Below are positions 33,245-41,138 of a stretch of DNA of 64,000 bases, in pieces. Position 1 is the stretch's first letter. Each line of letters begins with the position of its first letter. Below the pieces are notes generated by a model. The model had not been told where the DNA came from, did not search any database, and saw only the letters and a list, made by a program, of their open reading frames with translations. The DNA comes from Cellulosimicrobium sp. Marseille-Q4280. GTDB taxonomy: Bacteria; Actinomycetota; Actinomycetes; Actinomycetales; Cellulomonadaceae. The position numbers and the translations under genes are program-made. Where the stretch lies: positions 186,001-250,000 of the forward strand of contig NZ_CALPBY010000004.1 of the NCBI RefSeq assembly GCF_943181405.1, in the 5' to 3' direction.

Positions 33245-34606
33245 CTACCAGGCCGCGTTGCGCGCGAGCTCGAGCGCGACGTCCTGCCACCACTGCCCGG
33301 CGGGCGGGCCGCCGTTGCACGACCCGTCGCTCTCGCCGGGGAGCTTGACCCACAGGAGCGCGTCGAGGTGCGTCGCGTCGTCGACCGCGGTCGGCCGCTC
33401 GCCGAGCGCCCGACCGCGCGGGTTGCACCACTCGCCGTTGGACCCGTTGCCGTTGCGCGACGTGTCGACGACGAACGGCGCGCCCCCGAGCAGCGCCGAG
33501 ACCTGCTCGCCGTACGCCCGGGACTCGGCCGTCGTGCGGTAGTTCGACGTGTTGAGCGCGAACCCGACCGCGTCGTCGAGGCCGACCTGCCGCAGGCGTG
33601 CCGCGGTCTCCGACGCGCTGAGCCAGGCCGAGTGGCCGGCGTCGACGTAGACCCGGGCGCCCGCGTCGGTGAGGATCCGGGCGGCGTCGCGCAGCATCCC
33701 GACCCGGTCGCCCTGTCCGGAGCAGTCGCCGAGCTGGGCGAGCGCGTCCGGCTCGAGGACCACCCACGGCTCGCCGACGATGCCCGACGCCACGGTCTGG
33801 ACCCAGCTCCGGTACGCCGCCTCGGCGGTGCCGCCGCCCGAGTGCGAGCCGCAGTCGCGGCCGGGGATCGCGTAGATCGTGAGCAGCGGCGTCGCGCCCT
33901 CGGCGGCGGCCGCCCCGGTGAACGCCGCGACCTTCGCGCGCGACACCTGCGCGTCGGGGTCCGTGACCCACGACGACTGCGGCGTGAGCGCGATCTTCGC
34001 GAGCAGGGCCTTGTCGGTACCCGACGCGGACTGCCACGCCTCCCAGGCCTGGGACGTCTCGTCGACGTGGAACGTCACGTCGCCCGGCTGCTCGGTCGGT
34101 TCCTCGGTCGGTTCCTCGGTGGGGTCGGGATCGGGATCGGGGTCGGGCGGCGGGCCGCCGTCGCCGCACACGACGCCGTCGAGCGTGAAGTCCGTGGGCA
34201 CGACCGGGGCCGACACGGCCGTGCCCACGAAGCCGAAGGACGCGCTGCCGCCCGTGGCGAGCTGCCCGTTCCAGCCCACGTCACCCACCCTGACGTGGGC
34301 GCCGTCACGCGCGAGCGCGCCGTTCCAGAGCTGGCTGATCCCTTCGCCGGCGGGGACGTCCCACGCGAGCTCCCACCCGGAGCGCGCGGGGCCGAGGTTG
34401 GTCACCGTCACCGCGGCCTGGAACCCGCCGCCCCACGAGCTCGTGACGCGGTAGTCCACGGCGCACGCGCCGGGCGCGGCCGCGGCGCTGCTCGCGAGGC
34501 CGGTGCCGATCGCCGCCGTGGCCGTGAGCGCGGTGACGGTCGCGACGACGGCTGCGAGCGTCGTCGTCCGGGGTCCGCGGCGGGTCGCGCGAAGAGTGGG
34601 TCTCAT
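33245..34606 (-). CDS. Secreted cellulase: CBM2 followed by GH6 domain
   Basis: 453 residues from ATG 34606, GGAG twelve bases upstream. A signal peptide (about 1-45) is followed by a CBM2 cellulose-binding domain (about 47-147, ACAVDYRVTSSWGGGFQAAVTVTN, GWNGQLATGGSASFGF). A PDPDPDP/TEEPTEEP linker leads to the GH6 domain (about 178-453). GH6 signatures include IYAIPGRDCG (general acid Asp), VVLEPDALAQ, FALNTSNYRTT and FVVDTSRNGNGS. It cleaves beta-1,4-glucan, as endoglucanase or cellobiohydrolase. A LacI-type palindrome lies upstream. Confidence 0.95.
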   Translation of the reverse strand: MRPTLRATRRGPRTTTLAAVVATVTALTATAAIGTGLASSAAAAPGACAVDYRVTSSWGGGFQAAVTVTNLGPARSGWELAWDVPAGEGISQLWNGALARDGAHVRVGDVGWNGQLATGGSASFGFVGTAVSAPVVPTDFTLDGVVCGDGGPPPDPDPDPDPTEEPTEEPTEQPGDVTFHVDETSQAWEAWQSASGTDKALLAKIALTPQSSWVTDPDAQVSRAKVAAFTGAAAAEGATPLLTIYAIPGRDCGSHSGGGTAEAAYRSWVQTVASGIVGEPWVVLEPDALAQLGDCSGQGDRVGMLRDAARILTDAGARVYVDAGHSAWLSASETAARLRQVGLDDAVGFALNTSNYRTTAESRAYGEQVSALLGGAPFVVDTSRNGNGSNGEWCNPRGRALGERPTAVDDATHLDALLWVKLPGESDGSCNGGPPAGQWWQDVALELARNAAW

Positions 34607-34677
34607 GATCAAGGCTCCGTCGCCTCGGGGTCAGGACGTCGCCACCGTAGGCACCCGCGGCGCGCCCCCACAGTCCC

Positions 34678-34687
34678 GAAACGTTTC
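34678..34687. promoter_or_regulatory. GAAACGTTTC, LacI-family operator upstream of the cellulase
   Basis: A perfect palindrome typical of LacI/GalR-family operators, about 72 bp upstream of the GH6 ATG. A TACGGT element lies about 28 bp closer to the gene (minus strand) and could be the -10. Sugar-responsive control of the cellulase is a reasonable inference. Confidence 0.65.
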
Positions 34688-34717
34688 AGATCCGGGAAGG
34701 CGGAGCCCGTCTGCTGC

Positions 34718-34772
34718 CGAACACGACCTGAGGGTCGCTCTGTGACGGATGACGACCCTCAGGTCGTGCTCG
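34718..34772. repeat. Family A palindrome, copy 2
   Basis: 20-base arms, CGAACACGACCTGAGGGTCG and CGACCCTCAGGTCGTGCTCG, one wobble. It lies between the divergent GH6 and PadR genes, so it cannot be a terminator for either. Confidence 0.85.
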
Positions 34773-34833
34773 ACCGGTCCTGACGTCGTGGTCGGCATCG
34801 GTGCATCGAACAGCTATAGCGTTGTCGCGAGGG

Positions 34834-34839
34834 TATGCT
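34834..34839 (+). promoter_or_regulatory. Leaderless -10 element (PadR gene)
   Basis: TATGCT followed by seven bases and the ATG at 34847. The ATG inside TATGCT is in frame but would be the -10 itself. Confidence 0.5.
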
Positions 34840-34846
34840 CGCCGAC

Positions 34847-35260
34847 ATGGCATCGAAGCCCCTCCAGGAACCCGCGTTCCTCATCCTGTCCGCGCTCGCG
34901 CGCGAGCCGCTGCACGGGTACGGCATCGCGCAAGACGTCGAGTCGAGCTCCGACGGTCGCATCACGCTGCGCGCCGGGACGCTCTACGGCGCGATCGACC
35001 GACTTGTCGCAGGCGGGCTCGTCGAGGTCGACCACGAGGAGGTCGTCGACTCGCGGCTGCGCCGCTACTACCGCCTCACCGTCGAGGGTGGTGACCGCCT
35101 CGACGCCGAGGCCCGGCGCGCCGAGGCGCAGGCGCAGCGTGCGCTCGAACGCCTCGGTGCCCGACGGCGCGCGGCGGGCCTCGCCGGCTCTCTCGCCTCC
35201 GCACGTCCTGGGGCACGCGGCGTCACCGGCATCGCCGACGGCGGGGCGGTGCCGGCATGA
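34847..35260 (+). CDS. PadR-family transcriptional regulator
   Basis: 137 residues. EPAFLILSALAREPLHGYGIAQDVE, LRAGTLYGAIDRLVAGGLVEV and RRYYRLTVEG are the PadR winged-helix and wing. A C-terminal helix (EARRAEAQAQRALERLG) serves for dimerisation. The stop overlaps the start of the membrane protein that follows (ATGA), the usual PadR/membrane-protein pairing in actinobacteria, where PadR represses its own operon. Confidence 0.92.
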   Translation: MASKPLQEPAFLILSALAREPLHGYGIAQDVESSSDGRITLRAGTLYGAIDRLVAGGLVEVDHEEVVDSRLRRYYRLTVEGGDRLDAEARRAEAQAQRALERLGARRRAAGLAGSLASARPGARGVTGIADGGAVPA

Positions 35261-36483
35261 GCGGCGTCGATCCCGCGGGCACCGCCCCGGGCCCGACCGG
35301 TGCGGGCCAGGCCGTTCCCGGCGCGGTCGCTTCGAGTCCGGCTGGTGGGCAATTGGCTGGATCAGGCCCGACGCCGCCGCTCGCCGAGGTCCTGCCTGTC
35401 GCCCCGGTCCTCGTCCGGGACTACCGCCGCCTGCTCCGTCTCTTCCCGTACACGTACCGCCGCGCTCACGAGGCGGAGATGCTCGGGCACCTGCTCGACG
35501 GCGCGGCGCCCGGCCAGGCACGCCCGTCCCCGGCAGAGCGGCGGGACCTGCTCCGTGCTGCGGTCCGCGAGTGGCTGTTCGCCCCGCTCGGCTCGACGGC
35601 GCGGCAGCGCCGCGACGGGAGCGCGCTGCTGCTCGTCGTGCTCATGCTGCTGCTCGCGGTCCAGGCCGCGCGTGAGCTGTCCGCCGCGATGCTGTTCCTC
35701 GGCAGCGAGAGTCGTCACGAGGCCCTGCGGATCGCGGACGAACCGTTCTGGATCGGGGTGAACGCCCTGATCTCGGTCCCGCTCGCCCCCGCGTGGCTCG
35801 CGTGGGGGCTCTGCGTCGGCGCGCTCGCCCTCGGGCTCTCGAGGACGGGGGCGGCGCTCGCCGTCGTCGCGACGATCGCCGGAGCCGTCGCGGTCGGGGG
35901 CCTCATCTCGGCCGAGCGGGTGTACCTGGGGTACGTGAGCGCCGGCTGGGTCGTCGCTCTCGCCGCCTTCGCGCTCGTCGTCGCTGACCGCGCGCGCCTG
36001 GATGTGCGCGTGATGACGCTTCGCACCGTCGCCGTGACGATGTGCTCGGCCGCCGTCGCGGTCAGCCTCCACGCTCTCGCCGCGCCGACCGGTGACAGTC
36101 TCTGGGCGAGCTCGATCCTCGTGGGAAACGTCTCCTGGACGCTCCAGGGCCTGCTCCGCCCCACGTTCGTCGTGCTCTGTGCCTTGCTCCTGTGGGATCG
36201 CACGCGCCAGTCGGTCCCCACGCTCACCGGAGTCGCCACCGCGCTGCTCCTCGGCCGCGAGCCGTTCTTCTGGTCGGAGGGCCTCTGGATAGAGCCCGTC
36301 CACCTCGGAGACGTCCTTGCGCTGCTCGGGTTCTCGCTCGCCGCGACAGCGGCCACCCGGTGGGTCGTCAACCGGCTCGACGAGCTGCAGGACGCCCGGG
36401 CCTCGCACCGCGCCCTGCTCGCCGCGGCGGGCGGGTTCGCGGACCCGCGCGCGCGACGCCCCGGCGAGCCGACCGCCGTCTGA
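35257..36483 (+). CDS. Polytopic membrane protein paired with PadR
   Basis: 408 residues; ATGA overlap with PadR. A Pro/Gly-rich N-terminus of about 50 residues is followed by RRLLRLFPYTYRRAHEAEMLGHLLDGA, a motif common in PadR-linked actinobacterial membrane proteins, and then eight or so hydrophobic segments. It has no recognised transporter or enzyme signature. Function unknown; it is probably the target or effector of the PadR system. Confidence 0.78.
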   Translation: MSGVDPAGTAPGPTGAGQAVPGAVASSPAGGQLAGSGPTPPLAEVLPVAPVLVRDYRRLLRLFPYTYRRAHEAEMLGHLLDGAAPGQARPSPAERRDLLRAAVREWLFAPLGSTARQRRDGSALLLVVLMLLLAVQAARELSAAMLFLGSESRHEALRIADEPFWIGVNALISVPLAPAWLAWGLCVGALALGLSRTGAALAVVATIAGAVAVGGLISAERVYLGYVSAGWVVALAAFALVVADRARLDVRVMTLRTVAVTMCSAAVAVSLHALAAPTGDSLWASSILVGNVSWTLQGLLRPTFVVLCALLLWDRTRQSVPTLTGVATALLLGREPFFWSEGLWIEPVHLGDVLALLGFSLAATAATRWVVNRLDELQDARASHRALLAAAGGFADPRARRPGEPTAV

Positions 36484-36548
36484 CGCTGCGGCGTCGGGCA
36501 CCGTCCCCCGGTGCGACGGCACCGCTGCCGAGCACGACTTTGCACGCT

Positions 36549-36607
36549 GCCGAACACGACCTGAGGGCCGCTATCCGACGGATAGCGACCCTCAGGTCGT
36601 GTTCGGC
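36549..36607. repeat. Family A palindrome, copy 3
   Basis: 29-base arms (GCCGAACACGACCTGAGG... / ...CCTCAGGTCGTGTTCGGC) around a single base, 28 of 29 pairs matching. A half copy GCCGAGCACGACTTTG lies just upstream. It sits between the convergent membrane-protein and purB genes. Confidence 0.88.
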
Positions 36608-36636
36608 GAGGGGCCCGCGGTCGGCGCCGGGCCGGG

Positions 36637-38115
36637 TCAGGCCAGGTAGTCGGCGACCAGCTGCTCGGCGAGGCCGGTGTACGTCGCGGGGGTGAGGTCG
36701 GCGAGGCGGCGCGCGACGTCGTCGGGCAGGCCGAGGCCTGCGACGAACTCGCGGAGCCGGGCCGCGTCGACGCGCTGGCCGCGCGTGAGGTCCTTGAGCC
36801 GCTCGTAGGGGTTCTCCATGCCGGGCACGCCCGCGACCGACGCCGCGCGCATCGCCGACTGGATCGGCTCGCCGAGCACCTCCCAGTTCTCGTCGAGGTC
36901 CGCCGCCATGAGATCGGCGTTCGCGGCGAGGGCCTTGAGGCCGCGGCGCACGTTGTCGATCGCGAGCAGCGAGTGGCCGAACGCGGGGCCGATGTTGCGC
37001 TGCGTCGTCGAGTCCGTGAGGTCGCGCTGCAGGCGCGAGGTGACGAGCGTCGCGCCGAGCGTGTCGAGCAGCGCGCACGAGATCTCGAGGTTCGCCTCGG
37101 CGTTCTCGAACCGGATCGGGTTGACCTTGTGCGGCATGGTCGACGAGCCGGTCGCGCCCGGCACGGGGATCTGCGTGAAGAACCCGAGCGAGATGTACGT
37201 CCACACGTCCGTCGACAGGTTGTGGAGGACGCGGTTGAAGCGCGCGACGTCGGCGTACAGCTCGGCCTGCCAGTCGTGCGACTCGATCTGCGTGGTGAGC
37301 GGGTTCCAGGTCAGCCCCAGGCCCTCGACGAACGCGCGCGAGACCGTGGGCCAGTCGACGCCCGGCACGGCGACGGTGTGCGCGCCGTAGGTGCCTGTCG
37401 CGCCGTTGAGCTTGCCGAGGTACTCGGCCGCGCCGATGCGGCGGAGCTGGCGGCGCAGGCGGTGTGCGAGGACCGCCAGCTCCTTGCCGAGCGTCGACGG
37501 CGTGGCGGGCTGGCCGTGGGTGCGGGAGAGCAGCGGCACGGCCGCGAGCTCGCGCGCCATGTCGGCGAGCTGGTCGACGAGCGCGGTCGCGGCCGGCAGC
37601 CAGACGTCGACGACCGCGCCGCGCACCATGAGCGCGTACGACAGGTTGTTGACGTCCTCGCTCGTGCACGCGAAGTGGACGAGCTCCCCGACGCCGGGCA
37701 GGACGGTGTCCGCGCCGAGCGCCTCAGGGGCGGCGGTCAGACGGCGCTTGACGAAGTACTCGACGGCCTTGACGTCGTGCACCGTCTCGCGCTCGATCGC
37801 GGCAAGCTCCGCGACCTCGTCCGCGCCGAACGTCGCGGGGATCCGGCGGAGGTACGCGACCTCCGCGTCGGAGAGCTGCGGGGCGCCCGGCACCACGGGG
37901 CCGTCCGTCACGCCCGGTACGCCGTTGCACAGCGTGACCAGCCACTCCACCTCGACGTGGACGCGCTCGCGGTTGAGCGCGGCCTCGCTCAGGTGGTCGA
38001 CGAGCGGGGCGACGGCGCCGCGGTAGCGGCCGTCGAGCGGTCCGAGCGCGATCGGCGGCGTGACGTCGGCGAGGGACGTGCGGGCAGGGGCGGCTGCGGC
38101 AGGGTTCTCGGGCAC
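36637..38115 (-). CDS. purB: Adenylosuccinate lyase
   Basis: 492 residues from GTG. PLDGRYRGAVAPL, ERETVHDVKAVEYFVK, CTSEDVNNLSYAL, SRTHGQPATPSTLGKE and the signature GSSTMPHKVNPIRFENAE identify the long-type lyase. It splits SAICAR and adenylosuccinate, releasing fumarate, in purine synthesis. No other purine gene is adjacent. Confidence 0.97.
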   Translation of the reverse strand: MPENPAAAAPARTSLADVTPPIALGPLDGRYRGAVAPLVDHLSEAALNRERVHVEVEWLVTLCNGVPGVTDGPVVPGAPQLSDAEVAYLRRIPATFGADEVAELAAIERETVHDVKAVEYFVKRRLTAAPEALGADTVLPGVGELVHFACTSEDVNNLSYALMVRGAVVDVWLPAATALVDQLADMARELAAVPLLSRTHGQPATPSTLGKELAVLAHRLRRQLRRIGAAEYLGKLNGATGTYGAHTVAVPGVDWPTVSRAFVEGLGLTWNPLTTQIESHDWQAELYADVARFNRVLHNLSTDVWTYISLGFFTQIPVPGATGSSTMPHKVNPIRFENAEANLEISCALLDTLGATLVTSRLQRDLTDSTTQRNIGPAFGHSLLAIDNVRRGLKALAANADLMAADLDENWEVLGEPIQSAMRAASVAGVPGMENPYERLKDLTRGQRVDAARLREFVAGLGLPDDVARRLADLTPATYTGLAEQLVADYLA

Positions 38116-38316
38116 GCCCCTGATTCTCCCACGCGTGCCCGACGGCGACCCGCGCCTCCCGAGGGGCGGTCACCCGGCGACGCGGGGCTGGCCCGGTCGT
38201 CCGAAGCCTCGCACCACCGGCCGGAGAGGTGACGCCTGGCCGTGCACAGGCCCGGCCCTCGACGGTCCCGTCCACAGCGGGAACGGAACACGTGGGGACG
38301 GTGTCGTCGACCTTCC

Positions 38317-38322
38317 TAGTCT
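38317..38322 (+). promoter_or_regulatory. Leaderless -10 element (WXG-like gene)
   Basis: TAGTCT, seven bases, then the ATG at 38330. Confidence 0.55.
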
Positions 38323-38329
38323 CCGACTC

Positions 38330-38641
38330 ATGCACAGCACGGACCACGCACCCCCGACCTGCCAGGTGTCCCCGTACGGGCCGCTCGTCGACCCGACCCC
38401 GGCGCTGCGCGCGGCCGGGGAGGACGTCGGGTCCACCCGCTGGCGGGTGGGAGCCGCGACGACCCTGGACTGGGCGGGTCCTGCCGCGGACGGCTATCGA
38501 CAGGCCCTCGACGACGCGGTCGCTCGCGCCGTCGCGGCCGGGCTGCTGGTCGACGACGCGGTCACGGCCGCCGACCGGTACCTCCGTGCGCTCGACCTGG
38601 AGCACGAGCAGGCCGTCGTCGCCGCACGGAGCGTCGGGTGA
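38330..38641 (+). CDS. WXG100-like small helical protein
   Basis: 103 residues. After YGPLVDPTPALRAAGEDVGSTRW comes LDWAGPAADGYRQALDDAVARAVAAGLLV, a WAG-containing helical hairpin pattern like WXG100/ESX-type proteins. A leaderless ATG start is favoured by the TAGTCT element. Its stop overlaps the start of the hydrolase gene. WXG-type partners of larger type VII effectors are often arranged like this, but no ESX gene is in the window. Confidence 0.6.
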   Translation: MHSTDHAPPTCQVSPYGPLVDPTPALRAAGEDVGSTRWRVGAATTLDWAGPAADGYRQALDDAVARAVAAGLLVDDAVTAADRYLRALDLEHEQAVVAARSVG

Positions 38642-40338
38642 GCGGCTCCACCGACCCCACGGCGACGGTCGTGGTGACGGGCGGGCCGGTGACGGCCGTC
38701 GACACGGAGCAGATCCTCGGCCAGGCGACGGTGGTCCGGTCGGCGGCGGACCTGGTCCGCTCCGCGCGCGAACGGTGCCGCGACGCGCGCGAGAGCCTGC
38801 GGTCGGCGCCGTGGCGGTGGGCCGTGACCGTCGGCGGGCTCGGAGCGGGACCGCAGCTCAGCGCGCACCCGGTCGCGGCACCCGGCAGCACGAGCGCCCG
38901 CGAGCGGGACGCGGCGCTCGGAGCCGTCGACGCGCTGGACGCGGCACTCGGCGAGCTGGAGCGTCTCCTCGACGGCGTCGGGGTGCGCATGGCCAAGGCG
39001 TCGGGCACCTACGTCAGGGCCGAGGCCGAGGCCTGGCGTGTGCTCGGGGCGGTGGCGGACGTCCCGCTCGTCGGTCTGGAGGTCGCGCTCCTGGCGGGTC
39101 AGCTCGCGTTCCTCGAGGGCGTCCTCACCGGTGACGGCCTGCCGTGGGGCCGTCTCGTCACCGGGGGCGGCCCGCTGCACGAGAGGGCCGTCGCCTCGAC
39201 CGGTGCGCTCCTCGGGCTGCTGGACCCCGACCGAGGGCTCCTCGAACGTCCGACCGTCGCCCACGGCGCCTCGGTCCTGCGACTGCTCTCGGAAGGCTGG
39301 CGAGGGCTCTTCCTCGACCGCGTCCACGTCGAGCGGCTGGGCTCGGAGCAGTCACCGGGTCCCGAGCTCATGCCGCCACCGCGCACGGCGCAGGACCTCC
39401 TGCGCCGCATCGACACGGTCTACGGCACGGGCGAGGGCAACCCCGTGCCCCACTCGGCGATCGCCCTGGAGAAGATCGTGCACGACGGCGGCCGCGCGAC
39501 CTGGGTCGTGACGATCCCGGGCACGCAGCTCGGGCTGTCCAGCCTCGGTACGGCGTTCTCCATGACGTCCAACTACGACCTCATGGAGGGTGACGAGCTC
39601 TCGGGCAGCACCGTGGGGGGTCGGACGGCCGACAGCACGGCCCTCGTCCTCGCGGCGCTGGAGGACGCCGAGGTGGGCGCGGACGACGAGGTGGTGCTCG
39701 TCGGCCACAGCCAGGGCGGCATGGTGGCCGCGTCGGTGGCCGCGCTGACCGCGGGATCCGCCGCGACGGCGGCCTCGTCACCGTCCGGCACCTCCGCGCG
39801 CCCGAGACCATCCGGCCCGGTGCCGGAGACCGGAGGGCCACCGCGGTACCGCGTGACGCACGTGGTGACGGCAGGGGCGCCGGTGGGCGGGATGCCGCTG
39901 CCGCCAGGGGTGCTCGGGACGCACGTCGAGAACCGCCAGGAGGGTGTGTCGGGTCTCGACGGGCGCGGGAACCCGGCGACCACGAACCAGGTGACCGTGT
40001 CGCGCGACCTCGACCTGCTGACGGGGAACGAGACGCAGGGGATCCCGCACGGCGTCGGGCACCACGTGGACGCGCTGACCGACGCGCAGGGCATCGGGCA
40101 CCCCGGGCTGAGGTCCCACCTCGACGCGCTCGAGGCGTCGTTGGACGGGAAGCGGGAGGAGGTCGCGTACTACCGCGGCACGCTCGTGCTCGATCCCGAG
40201 GCCGTGGCGGACCGGATGACGCCGCCCGGGACGCTCCTGCCCGATCCGTCGGACGTCCTCGGCCTCGGGCGTGGCGGGTCCGGTGCCGCGACGGTCGTCG
40301 CGCCGGGGCCGACGGAACCGTCGTCGGGGGCGCGGTGA
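38638..40338 (+). CDS. Alpha/beta-hydrolase (lipase-like) with helical N-terminus
   Basis: 566 residues from GTG (GTGA overlap). The N-terminal 250 residues are mostly helical without a signal peptide. The hydrolase domain follows: WVVTIPGTQLG for the oxyanion loop, VVLVGHSQGGMVAASVAAL for the nucleophile elbow (GHSQG), then a disordered insertion rich in Ser/Pro, and HGVGHHVDALTD and GHPGLRSHLDALEAS near the end, one of which should hold the catalytic His. The architecture resembles predicted type VII-secreted hydrolases. The substrate is unknown. Confidence 0.75.
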   Translation: MSGSTDPTATVVVTGGPVTAVDTEQILGQATVVRSAADLVRSARERCRDARESLRSAPWRWAVTVGGLGAGPQLSAHPVAAPGSTSARERDAALGAVDALDAALGELERLLDGVGVRMAKASGTYVRAEAEAWRVLGAVADVPLVGLEVALLAGQLAFLEGVLTGDGLPWGRLVTGGGPLHERAVASTGALLGLLDPDRGLLERPTVAHGASVLRLLSEGWRGLFLDRVHVERLGSEQSPGPELMPPPRTAQDLLRRIDTVYGTGEGNPVPHSAIALEKIVHDGGRATWVVTIPGTQLGLSSLGTAFSMTSNYDLMEGDELSGSTVGGRTADSTALVLAALEDAEVGADDEVVLVGHSQGGMVAASVAALTAGSAATAASSPSGTSARPRPSGPVPETGGPPRYRVTHVVTAGAPVGGMPLPPGVLGTHVENRQEGVSGLDGRGNPATTNQVTVSRDLDLLTGNETQGIPHGVGHHVDALTDAQGIGHPGLRSHLDALEASLDGKREEVAYYRGTLVLDPEAVADRMTPPGTLLPDPSDVLGLGRGGSGAATVVAPGPTEPSSGAR

Positions 40339-40348
40339 GCGGGGACGG

Positions 40349-40738
40349 TCAGCGGTCCTTGCTCTTGGGCACGACGGCGGAGACGGCGAAGTTGATGAGG
40401 CCGATGATCAGGGCCGCGAGCAGCGCCCACCAGAACCCGCCGATGATCCGGATGCCCCAGTCGGTCTGCTCGGTGATCCACGCGGTGAGCATGAGCATGA
40501 GCGCGTTGACGACGAGCGAGAACAGGCCGAGCGTGAGGATGTACAGCGGGATCGACAGGATCTGCACGATCGGCTTGATGACCGCGTTGACGAGCGAGTA
40601 CAGCAGCGCGACGACGAGGATGATGACGAGCTTCCCGCCGGCGGTGTCGGAGCCGACGATCTGGAAGTGGTCGTCGATGAACAGGCTCGTGAGCCAGATG
40701 GCGAGACCGGTGACGAGGACGCGGACGACGAAGCTCAT
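40349..40738 (-). CDS. Phage holin-4-like (PF04020) membrane protein
   Basis: 129 residues from the second ATG (40738), which has CAGGA nearby; the first ATG at 40747 is possible. Four hydrophobic segments with NAVIKPIVQILSIPLYILTLGLFSLVVNALMLML are typical of PF04020. Despite the name, most members are ordinary chromosomal membrane proteins, and no lysis genes are near. It does not indicate a prophage. Confidence 0.88.
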   Translation of the reverse strand: MSFVVRVLVTGLAIWLTSLFIDDHFQIVGSDTAGGKLVIILVVALLYSLVNAVIKPIVQILSIPLYILTLGLFSLVVNALMLMLTAWITEQTDWGIRIIGGFWWALLAALIIGLINFAVSAVVPKSKDR

Positions 40739-40828
40739 ACCCGGCATCCTGCCATCCGGTCGTCGCGCGCACGAGGTGGCCGGACGCCGTGGCGAGCGAC
40801 GTCGTGGCGAGCGACGACGACGCGGCGT

Positions 40829-41137
40829 TCAGCCGCCGACGATCACGGTCGGGCATCCCGGGCCCACGACCTTCCCGCCGTGGACGGTGGTGTCGCCCAC
40901 GCGTGCCGCGGCCAGGTTCCCGACCAGCACCGTGAGGCTGCCGACCGCGATCCCGTTCGGGGCGGGCGACACGCACACGACGCCGGCGCCGTTCGCGACG
41001 GCCGCAGGTCGCCCGCCGACGAGCACCGTCGGCACGCACGCGGCCGGCGTGACGGGACCGCCGACGTGAGGCTTGGGACCGTCGAACAGCGGGCACACGA
41101 CCTGGTCGCCTGCGCAGGCTGCGGGTCCGGTCGGCAT
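40829..41137 (-). CDS. PAAR-domain spike-tip protein (eCIS)
   Basis: 102 residues made entirely of the PAAR fold: PTVLVGGRPAAVANGAGVVC and AVGSLTVLVGNLAAARVGDTTVHGGKVVGPGCPTVIVGG, with the His/Cys residues expected to hold one metal. The PAAR protein caps the spike of contractile injection systems. It lies one base after the stop of the membrane protein gene, so they form an operon. Confidence 0.9.
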   Translation of the reverse strand: MPTGPAACAGDQVVCPLFDGPKPHVGGPVTPAACVPTVLVGGRPAAVANGAGVVCVSPAPNGIAVGSLTVLVGNLAAARVGDTTVHGGKVVGPGCPTVIVGG

Positions 41138-41138
41138 C

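Noticed and set aside
34718-34772. Rho-independent terminator for the cellulase gene
   Set aside because: It lies upstream of both flanking genes (divergent), so it cannot end either transcript; it is recorded as a repeat.
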